Positions 1 through 6,053 of a stretch of 7,588 nt of DNA are shown piece by piece. The number at the start of each line of letters is the position of its first letter. Positions within the stretch are counted from its first letter, which is position 1. A model generated the notes under the pieces. The model was not told where the DNA came from, did not search any database, and worked only from the letters and a program-made list of their open reading frames with translations. This stretch comes from Clostridiales bacterium (GTDB lineage: Bacteria; Bacillota; Clostridia; Peptostreptococcales; Anaerovoracaceae), in NCBI GenBank assembly GCA_009778415.1, contig WRJV01000221.1, positions 1-7,588 of the forward strand, written 5' to 3'. The translations under genes and the position numbers were made by a program.

Positions 1-3000
1 TCACGATGGTGACTTTGGCCGGCTTCGGGATTTTGACCAGCTTGTTGGTGAAGGTGACGGTGTAGTCGCCGCCCGCAGCAACAATGCCGTCGTTGCCGGA
101 CACGGCAACCTGCACGAAGCTGTACCAGTAGCCCGCGTCTTGATAGGCGCAGGCAGTGACGTCTTCAACAAGGTTTGAAAGGTCGGTGCCCAGCGCCACG
201 TCGTTGTTGACGCCCAGCACAAACGGAGCGGTGAACGAGATGTCGACGTCGACATCTGCGAACAGCCCAGTCTTGCTGAGCGGGCCGCCGTTTTCGTCCT
301 GCCAGATCTTCACGATAGTGACTTTGGCCGGCTTCGGAGTCTTGACCAGCTTGTTGGTGAAGGTGACGGTGTAGTCGCCGCCCGCAGCAACGATGCCTGA
401 GTTTCCGGTCACGGCAACTTGCTCGAAGCTGTACCAGTAGCCAGTGTCTTCGTAAGCGCAGGCGGTGACGTCTTCCGTGACGGCAAGGCTGGTGCCCAGT
501 GCCACGTTGTTGTTCACGCCCAGCACGAAGGGCGCTGAAAACGAGATGTCAGCGTCGACTGTGGCGAACACGCCGGTCTTGTCCAGCGGGCCGCCGTTTT
601 CGTTCAGCCAGTTCTTCACGATGGTGACTTTGGCCGGCTTCGGGATTTTTACCAGCTTGTTGGTGAAAGTGACGGTGTGCGCACCGCCCGGTGCGGTGGT
701 GAACACATTGCCATTGACGCCAACCTGTTCAAAACTGTACCAGTAGCCGCTGTCTTCGTAAGCGCAATTCGCTAGGTTTTCAGTGACAGTATAGCTCTGG
801 CCAGCCGGAATATTGAGGTTTTCGCCTAGGTTGAAGTCAGAGAACAAAATATCGGCGTCGACTGTAGCAAACACGCCGGTCTTGTTCAAAGGCTCGCCGT
901 TTTCGTCAAGCCAGTTCTTCACGATGGTGACTTTGGCCGGCTTCGGGGCCTTGACCAGCTTGTTGGTGAATGTGACGGTGTACGAGCCGCCGGGGCCTAC
1001 GATGCCTGAGTTGCCGGCAATACCTACCTGGGCAAAGGTGTACCAGTACTCGCTGTCCTCGTATGCGCATGCACCGAGGTTTTCAGCGATGGTGGCGAGG
1101 TCAAGGCCGAGTGCTACGTTGCTGTTAAGGCCAAGCACATACGGTGCGGTAAAGGTTATGTCAGCGTCGACTGTGGCGAACACGTCGGTTTTGTCCAAAG
1201 GCGCGCCGTTTTCGTCCTGCCAGACCTTGACAATAGTCAGGTCTGCGGGCTTAGGAACCTTGACCAGCTTGTTGGTGAACGTGACAGTGTACGAGCCGCC
1301 GGGGCCTACTATTCCTGAGTTGCCGGCAACACCCACCTGGGTAAAGGCATACCAGTACTCGCTGTCCTCGTATGCGCATGCACCGAGGTTTTCTGCGATG
1401 GTGGCGAGGTCAAGGCCGAGGGCGACATTGCTGTTGAGCCCAAGCACATACGGGGCAGTAAACGCAATGTCAGCGTCGACTGTGGCGAATACGCCAGTTT
1501 TGTCCAAAGCCCCACCGTTCTCGTCCTGCCAGACCTTGACAATAGTCAGGTCGGCCGGCTTCGGGGTTTTCACCAGTTTGTTGGTGAAAGTGACGGTGTA
1601 CGAACCTCCGGGGCCTACTATGCCAGAGTTGCCGGAAACCCCCACCTGCTCAAAGGCGTACCAGTACTCGCTGTCCTCGTATGCACATGCGCTGAGGTCT
1701 TCCGCGATGGTGGCGAGGTCAAGGCCGAGGGCGACGTTGCTGTTAAGGCCAAGCACATACGGTGCTGTAAACGCAATGTCAGCGTCGACAGTGGCGAACA
1801 CGCCAGTTTTGCCCAATAAGCCGCCGTTCTCGTCCTGCCAGACCTTGACAATAGTCAGGTCGGCCGGTTTCGGGGTTTTTACCAGCTTGTTTGTGAAAGT
1901 GATGGTGTACGAGCCGCCGGGGCCTACTATGCGGTCGTTGCCGGAAACCCCTACCTGCTCAAAGGTGTACCAGTACTCGCTGTCCTCGTATGCACAAGCG
2001 CCGATGTCTTCTTCGATGGTGGCGAGGTCAAGGCCATGCACCACGTCTTCGTTCAGCCCAAGCACATAGGGCGCAGTGAACACTATGTCGCTGTCAACTG
2101 TGGCGAACAAGCCGGTTTTGTCCAAAGGCTCACCGTTCTCGTCCTGCCAGACTTTTACGATGGTCAGGTCGGCTGCAAGAGGTTTCTTTGTCACTTTGTT
2201 GGAGAAGTAGACTGTGTATGCCACGTCCTTCTCGGCGGTAAAGTCGACAACGCTGACAACTTGAGCAGCATCAGAGCCTTTTGCCAGCGCTATGCTTTCC
2301 AACTCGAAAGTGTAGATAAAATCGTCGACAATGACAAAATCAATGGCTTCTTCTTCGAAAGCTACGTTGGTGCCCGCCTTTACAGTCTTCGTTTCGCCGA
2401 AAGTGTAGCCGTTTGTCAGTTTTGCTTCGACACCAGCCGGAAGCTCGTCGCCAACCCACATCTTTATGGGCGTAATGGTTGCGCGGTCCTCCTTGTTTTT
2501 GAATGACACGGTGCCGGTTTTGCCAGCGTCAACAGTGATGGTTGCAGATTCTTTGTCGGCAGTAAAGCCGGAAATCGCTATCTCCGCAACTTTGTAAGTT
2601 CCTTCTTTGACTTGGTACGTTCCAGGGCCAACGCCCTCATAAAGAAGATTGTCGTTCATGTCGTAGATGTTGAACTTCGCACCCGGAGCAGTTGAACCAG
2701 GCAGCAAGTCCCAAGCTTTGCTGATCTTGATGAACGCCCACAGCTTCTGGTTTTCGAATGTGATCGACTTGACCGGCACATCGTTGTACTTTACCGTTAG
2801 CGTGATGGGGTTAAGCTTTGTCTTGTAGCCGGCTATGGCGCCTTCCGAGACGGTCAGCTTTTTGCCGAAATAAGCAGAGCTAAAATCAGTGATCTTGATG
2901 GTGTTCAGGCCAAGCTTCAGCTTGCCGGCATTGCTGTCAAAGGACAGTTTCTTGTTCAATTCCCCGATCAGGGTTTTGTCAACAACCAAATTGCCGTCCT

Positions 3001-3856
3001 CGTCAAACCAGTCTTTTTCGATGATGAGGAAGGCGTCCTTGTAATCGCCGCCGATGAAGATCATGTTGATGTTCTTTAGCTCATCCTTGGTGATCTTGTT
3101 GTTCTTGTCCGAATACATGAAATAGCGGGGAATCTGGTACAGAAGATAGCCTTCGGAAGTCACTGCCGCTTTGGGGTCGTCCGGGCTAATCCAGTAATCC
3201 CAGTAAGCGTTTGAGTTTTTCGCAGTGATGTAGAATTTGCCGTCCTTAAACAAGTCGAACAATGCCGGGTCTACTTTCAGTATTCCATCGTCCTTTTGTT
3301 TGTCGTTCCAGTAGAAATAGATGCCCGGATAGTCGCCGCTGTGGGCGTTGGATGGAATTTTGTCGCCCGAAGCGTCAGTTTTTTTGCTGTTGACCGGAAT
3401 CAATGCAGTTAGTGGGACTGCGGTGTCCTTCGAAGCGGACTGCGTGAATGCCTTCGCGGCTGCTTCGTCGGCCTTGTTCCATGTCATGTTTGCGCCGCTG
3501 ACAGAAACACCCGGCTTTGGCGCAGGAGTGTTTTCGCTGGGCGCCGGGCTGGCTGGTGCTGCTGCAGGAGCATTTGCCGAGGTAGAAGGATATCCGGTGA
3601 TGCTTGCTTTTTTTACGCCACTGCCATTGTACTCTATAGTAACTTTGTATCCTTCAACGTCGTAGGTTTGAGTAGTGTTTTTGGCATAAGCGACAACCGT
3701 CGTGACCACTGCCAGCCCATCCTTCACAGCAATGGTAACGTCGTTGCCCTTCATCGATGTTGTGACAGAAGCGGCGTTGTCTGCGCCATAAGCAGGCATT
3801 GCCAGTGTAAACAGCATCATGAAAAGCAACAAAAATGATAGTATCCTTTTGTTCAT
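1..3856 (-). CDS. Giant secreted Cna-B-like repeat surface protein, 3'-truncated by the window
   Basis: This is an uninterrupted minus-strand reading frame of 1285 codons from ATG at 3856 to the window edge, with no stop seen. The start is fixed by GGAGG seven bases upstream and by a signal peptide (MNKR, then a hydrophobic core to about residue 20, AYGA cleavage site near 24-25). Residues 26-90 form a small, apparently beta-rich domain. Residues 91-116 are an Ala/Pro/Ser linker. Residues 117-270 are Tyr/Asp/Lys-rich and unassigned. Three diverged prealbumin-like (Cna-B/SpaA-type) domains follow, each with a candidate Lys/Glu/Asn set: K281/E338/N369, K380/E425/N454, and K465/one of E501-503/N553. 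Seven near-identical repeats of 101-103 residues start at residue 562, and an eighth begins at the edge. In such domains Lys and Asn form an isopeptide bond helped by an acidic residue, giving stiff, protease-resistant stalks. I infer an adhesin or fibre protein. The cell-wall anchor (LPXTG, SLH or other) lies outside the window, so attachment is unknown. Repeat class is fairly sure; ligand unknown. Confidence 0.9.
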   Translation of the reverse strand, partial: MNKRILSFLLLFMMLFTLAMPAYGADNAASVTTSMKGNDVTIAVKDGLAVVTTVVAYAKNTTQTYDVEGYKVTIEYNGSGVKKASITGYPSTSANAPAAAPASPAPSENTPAPKPGVSVSGANMTWNKADEAAAKAFTQSASKDTAVPLTALIPVNSKKTDASGDKIPSNAHSGDYPGIYFYWNDKQKDDGILKVDPALFDLFKDGKFYITAKNSNAYWDYWISPDDPKAAVTSEGYLLYQIPRYFMYSDKNNKITKDELKNINMIFIGGDYKDAFLIIEKDWFDEDGNLVVDKTLIGELNKKLSFDSNAGKLKLGLNTIKITDFSSAYFGKKLTVSEGAIAGYKTKLNPITLTVKYNDVPVKSITFENQKLWAFIKISKAWDLLPGSTAPGAKFNIYDMNDNLLYEGVGPGTYQVKEGTYKVAEIAISGFTADKESATITVDAGKTGTVSFKNKEDRATITPIKMWVGDELPAGVEAKLTNGYTFGETKTVKAGTNVAFEEEAIDFVIVDDFIYTFELESIALAKGSDAAQVVSVVDFTAEKDVAYTVYFSNKVTKKPLAADLTIVKVWQDENGEPLDKTGLFATVDSDIVFTAPYVLGLNEDVVHGLDLATIEEDIGACAYEDSEYWYTFEQVGVSGNDRIVGPGGSYTITFTNKLVKTPKPADLTIVKVWQDENGGLLGKTGVFATVDADIAFTAPYVLGLNSNVALGLDLATIAEDLSACAYEDSEYWYAFEQVGVSGNSGIVGPGGSYTVTFTNKLVKTPKPADLTIVKVWQDENGGALDKTGVFATVDADIAFTAPYVLGLNSNVALGLDLATIAENLGACAYEDSEYWYAFTQVGVAGNSGIVGPGGSYTVTFTNKLVKVPKPADLTIVKVWQDENGAPLDKTDVFATVDADITFTAPYVLGLNSNVALGLDLATIAENLGACAYEDSEYWYTFAQVGIAGNSGIVGPGGSYTVTFTNKLVKAPKPAKVTIVKNWLDENGEPLNKTGVFATVDADILFSDFNLGENLNIPAGQSYTVTENLANCAYEDSGYWYSFEQVGVNGNVFTTAPGGAHTVTFTNKLVKIPKPAKVTIVKNWLNENGGPLDKTGVFATVDADISFSAPFVLGVNNNVALGTSLAVTEDVTACAYEDTGYWYSFEQVAVTGNSGIVAAGGDYTVTFTNKLVKTPKPAKVTIVKIWQDENGGPLSKTGLFADVDVDISFTAPFVLGVNNDVALGTDLSNLVEDVTACAYQDAGYWYSFVQVAVSGNDGIVAAGGDYTVTFTNKLVKIPKPAKVTIV
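20..2173 (-). repeat. Seven tandem ~309-bp coding repeats (Cna-B-like units)
   Basis: In reading order the units are 1865-2173, 1556-1864, 1247-1555, 938-1246 (each 309 bases, 103 residues), 635-937 (303 bases, 101 residues), 329-634 (306 bases, 102 residues) and 20-328 (309 bases). An eighth begins at 19 and leaves the window. Each unit opens with A[DK][LV]TIVK.W.[DN]ENG, has a central VDxDI strand, a conserved Glu, then CAY[EQ]D, [GE]YWY, and closes with TFTNKLVK.PKP. Units 1-4 form one subfamily (ADLTIVKVWQDENG, APYVLGLN) and units 5-7 another (AKVTIVK[NI]W, LG.N with smaller changes). All length differences are multiples of three, so the frame is kept. Tandem in-frame repeats like this expand and contract by recombination. 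Confidence 0.95.
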
Positions 3857-3863
3857 TTTGAGA

Positions 3864-3868
3864 CCTCC
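3864..3868 (-). promoter_or_regulatory. Ribosome binding site of the repeat surface protein
   Basis: GGAGG on the minus strand lies seven bases before the ATG at 3856. It fixes the start directly ahead of the signal peptide. No other in-frame start nearby has such a site. Confidence 0.85.
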
Positions 3869-3899
3869 AATCCAAATATGCCTCTTTTGTTCTGTCGTT

Positions 3900-3958
3900 G
3901 AGGTTCGACTTTTTCAGCCTCGTTGCTATCGCACAACGTGGTTAAGCGGCCGTTCCAC
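3900..3958 (-). other. Possible structured 5' leader: three consecutive hairpins
   Basis: On the minus-strand transcript three short stems sit back to back between the likely promoter and the ribosome binding site. GUGG/CCAC pairs across 3955-3958 and 3938-3941. CGUUGU/GCAACG pairs across 3933-3938 and 3921-3926 with one G-U pair. GAGG/CCUC pairs across 3918-3921 and 3900-3903. Neighbouring stems share one base at 3938 and 3921, so those closing pairs would compete. I do not recognise a known riboswitch class. The stems are short and could be chance, so this is a candidate regulatory leader only. Confidence 0.3.
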
Positions 3959-4006
3959 ACCCCCTTTCATTTATATTCCCTGAATTTTTGCCTACTATTA
4001 AATGTC

Positions 4007-4027
4007 GATATGACATGATATCATATC
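4007..4027. promoter_or_regulatory. 21-bp inverted repeat, operator candidate
   Basis: GATATGA and TCATATC are perfect seven-base inverted arms separated by seven bases, about 150 bases upstream of the repeat-protein start. The right part contains a minus-strand TATGAT at 4020-4025 that could be a -10 box, so a protein bound here could block or modulate transcription. The arms are AT-rich, which makes chance occurrence more likely. The binding protein is unknown. Confidence 0.35.
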
Positions 4028-4029
4028 AA

Positions 4030-4051
4030 GGTTACATTTCGGTTACATTTA
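4030..4051 (-). promoter_or_regulatory. Tandem direct repeat with 11-bp period, activator-site candidate
   Basis: On the plus strand GGTTACATTT occurs at 4030-4039 and again at 4041-4050, so the minus strand reads AAATGTAACC twice, one helical turn apart. Direct repeats with 11-base spacing at or near a -35 region are typical of OmpR/PhoB-type response regulators (family knowledge). A minus-strand TATGAT at 4020-4025 lies just downstream, with the position 17 bases further upstream (4043-4048) falling inside the distal copy and showing a poor -35 match. This fits an activator-dependent promoter for the repeat protein. The assignment to that regulator family is inference. Confidence 0.4.
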
Positions 4052-4103
4052 CATTAAGTTTCTGTTGTAGTGCAGATGAGAAAACAGCGCAAACGCTTCA
4101 TTT

Positions 4104-5144
4104 TCAGGCGTTGTCGTCTTTTCGGAAAATAAATTTTTTTTGGATGAAAAAACTCAAGAAGAAAAGAAAGAGGTCAGTGGCGAGCTTCGCGATGGGCACC
4201 GCCAGCATGCTTTGAGCAAGCAGCACCGTCAGCTGTGCGGACAAAAACATCTGGACAACGAACAGTATAAAATACTTAACAGGCGCCTTGCTCCGCCTCC
4301 CCTTGAACACGAAATACCGGTTGATCAGGAAATTCCCGGATCCGGAAACAACCCTCGCAAAAACCGTGGATATCCTGATGCCAGTGCCGCCCTTGCCAAA
4401 CACCAGCCCGGTTAGCAGCAGAAAAAGCCCAAAATCCAAAACGGTGCATACGACCGATGAAAACCCGAACTTCAATATGTCAAAATAGATCCGTGCGGAA
4501 TCCTGTATGCCTCGAAAATGGGAATGGGCGTTGTTGTCCTCGTAAATCGTGTCAATCGGCACCATGGCTAAAGGTACGTTCATCTTGCTGGCGAGCAGCA
4601 ATACGTTCATTTCGTACTCGAAACGAGAGCCCTTCGCCGCCAAAACCACTGGCATGTGCCCAAGCGGCACCGCCCGCAGCCCTGTTTGCGTGTCGTCCAG
4701 CCACACGCCCGTCTTGAGCATAAAGACGAATGAGGTGATCCTGTTGCCCCACTTGCTCCGAAAAGGCACCTTGTCGTCGCTAAAATTGCGGGTGCCAAGC
4801 ACAATTTCGCCTGTGTTTTCCGAAATGCGCTGGGCAAGGCGGAATATGTCCTGCGGCGAATGCTGCCCGTCAGCGTCGGCAGTCACGACCCCGTCAGCGT
4901 CTGGGTATGTAAAGAGCACGTGCTGCATGCCGGTTTTCAGCGCCGCGCCTTTCCCAAGGTTGACCGGGTGCTTCAAAACGTCGCAGCCCATTGATTTCAA
5001 AGAAGCAAAGACGTCCGCGCTGCTCTCTGCGCTGCCGTCGTCTACTATCACGATGCGCGGGGAGAACAAGCTTGAAATTTCCGACGCCAGCCGGACGAGC
5101 TTTTGACCCGGGTTCAGCGCCGGGATAATAACGACTGCTTGCAT
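4104..5144 (-). CDS. Family 2 glycosyltransferase fused to GtrA-like membrane domain
   Basis: The protein has 346 residues from ATG at 5144. That start is chosen over in-frame upstream starts because GAAAGGAG lies eight bases before it and the family N-terminus (VVIIPALN) follows directly. Residues 1-220 are a GT-A type glycosyltransferase like dolichyl/undecaprenyl-phosphate sugar transferases: DDGS at 35-38, NLGKGAAL at 62-69, DADGQH at 90-95, and QTGLR at 153-157. Residues from about 225 to the end are a GtrA-like domain with four likely membrane helices and the typical GNFLINRYFVF segment. Known relatives transfer a sugar from a nucleotide donor to a polyprenyl phosphate, and GtrA is thought to flip it across the membrane. 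This fusion would combine both steps. The sugar and final acceptor (teichoic acid, polysaccharide or glycoprotein) cannot be told. It is transcribed towards the repeat protein, but the 247-base gap with its own signals suggests separate control. Confidence 0.93.
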   Translation of the reverse strand: MQAVVIIPALNPGQKLVRLASEISSLFSPRIVIVDDGSAESSADVFASLKSMGCDVLKHPVNLGKGAALKTGMQHVLFTYPDADGVVTADADGQHSPQDIFRLAQRISENTGEIVLGTRNFSDDKVPFRSKWGNRITSFVFMLKTGVWLDDTQTGLRAVPLGHMPVVLAAKGSRFEYEMNVLLLASKMNVPLAMVPIDTIYEDNNAHSHFRGIQDSARIYFDILKFGFSSVVCTVLDFGLFLLLTGLVFGKGGTGIRISTVFARVVSGSGNFLINRYFVFKGRRSKAPVKYFILFVVQMFLSAQLTVLLAQSMLAVPIAKLATDLFLFFLSFFIQKKFIFRKDDNA

Positions 5145-5152
5145 GGCGGCAG

Positions 5153-5160
5153 CTCCTTTC
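5153..5160 (-). promoter_or_regulatory. Ribosome binding site of the glycosyltransferase
   Basis: The minus strand reads GAAAGGAG with eight bases to the ATG at 5144. The alternative ATG at 5171 has no purine-rich site at proper distance, so the site decides the start. Confidence 0.85.
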
Positions 5161-5211
5161 AGTTGTTGCATTTGCGGGGCATTTAGCAATCCCCCTTCAC
5201 GGAGTAATGCT

Positions 5212-5240
5212 ATTATAACCCATCGGGGCAGGTTTGTACA
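5212..5240 (-). promoter_or_regulatory. Sigma-A-type promoter for the glycosyltransferase
   Basis: On the minus strand a perfect TATAAT (5212-5217) is preceded after 17 bases by TGTACA (5235-5240), four of six matches to TTGACA. Transcription would begin near 5205 and give a leader of about 60 bases before the ATG at 5144. No operator or riboswitch is visible in this leader. Confidence 0.75.
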
Positions 5241-5296
5241 GGCGCAATCTCGTTCAAAAAAATGCAATATTTTTATTAAAGTGCTTCATTTATCCG

Positions 5297-6053
5297 ATGA
5301 CATTTTTCACTAAAAAGACGATAACAAAAGGCAACACTCTCCTTTTCCTTGACGAAATCCAGCTCTGCCCGCTAGCACTCGCATCTTTGAAGTATTTTTG
5401 CGAGTTTGCGCCGGAATACCACGTAATAGCGGCAGGCAGCCTGCTTGGCGTTGCAGTCAACCGTGACGAGTATTCGTTTCCCGTAGGCAAAGTAAACATG
5501 ATGACCCTATACCCTATGGACATCGAAGAGTTCCTGCTGGCGCAAGGCGAAGAACAAATGATTGGCAGGATCAGGGAATGCTTTGAGGAAAATGCCCCAA
5601 TGCGTGGCGAAATACGTTGAAACAAATAACTTCGAGCTGGTCCGCTCAACTCAACACGAAATTCTTGCCAGCTATTTGAACGACATGAGCAAATACAACA
5701 GCAAAAATGAGACAAAAAAGACTCGAGCAGAAGACATTTTGTACAGCTCCGCAGATTTAAACGATTTCAAGGGGGGAATGACCGAAAACTACGTTTTGAA
5801 CCAGCTAACAGCTGGAGGGCACATCTGCTATTCCTGGCAGAGCGACGGTGTTGCAGAGATCGATTTTGTCATTCAGAGGGGAAGGGAGCTCGTGCCAATC
5901 GAAGTAAAGTCCGCCGGCAACAACCAAGCCAAATCCCTTGCCGTATACATGCAGAAATTCAAGCCAAAGTACGCGATAAAGGTGTCAGCCAGCAATTTCG
6001 GTTTTGAAAACAGCATCAAAACGATACCGCTGTATGCTGCGTTTTGCATTTGA
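5297..6053 (+). pseudogene. Decayed AAA (AAA_14)/DUF4143 ATPase gene
   Basis: The first part, in the frame of an ATG at 5297 that has no ribosome binding site, carries a Walker B-like LLFLDEIQ, then SLKYFCEFAPEYHVIAAGS, FPVGKV and LYPMDIEEFLLA, all typical of this family. The N-terminal region with the Walker A nucleotide-binding loop is absent. The frame runs into TGA at 5618-5620. Family sequence resumes in another frame at about 5592 with MPQCVAKYVETNNFE and continues to TGA at 6051-6053. This second part holds GMTENYVLNQL, then EIDFVIQ and PIEVKS, which match the DUF4143 nuclease-like C-terminus. Around 5700-5770 a segment of roughly 100 or more residues expected in the family is missing. 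Intact members couple an ATPase to a PD-(D/E)XK-like domain, and their biological role is poorly known. With no Walker A, a frame break and an internal deletion, this copy is almost surely non-functional. The strand is opposite to all other genes here. Confidence 0.85.

Noticed and set aside
813..2069. Long plus-strand open frame of 418 codons across the repeats
   Set aside because: It is antisense to the repeat protein, merely mirrors its 309-base repeats, and has no ribosome binding site or recognisable family. Repeated codon usage kept stops away by chance.
20..2173. CRISPR-like or non-coding satellite array
   Set aside because: The repeats are about 309 bases, coding and in frame throughout, with no short repeat-spacer pattern.
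2980..3125. EF-hand or dockerin-like calcium loops (SDKNNKITKDEL, WFDEDGNLV)
   Set aside because: When the Gly/Ile positions are aligned to the canonical loop, position 1 is Tyr or Trp instead of Asp. The second segment is better explained as the first strand region of a diverged Cna-B-like domain.
4084..4112. Possible terminator after the glycosyltransferase (AACGC/GCGTT stem)
   Set aside because: The stem is only five pairs with a large loop, includes the stop codon, and is not followed directly by a T run.
4549..5106. Plus-strand open frame of 185 codons
   Set aside because: It lies entirely antisense to the glycosyltransferase, whose motifs are clear. It has no family features.
5290..5715. 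Minus-strand open frame of 141 codons
   Set aside because: It is antisense to the AAA/DUF4143 remnant, which carries the recognisable motifs on the plus strand.
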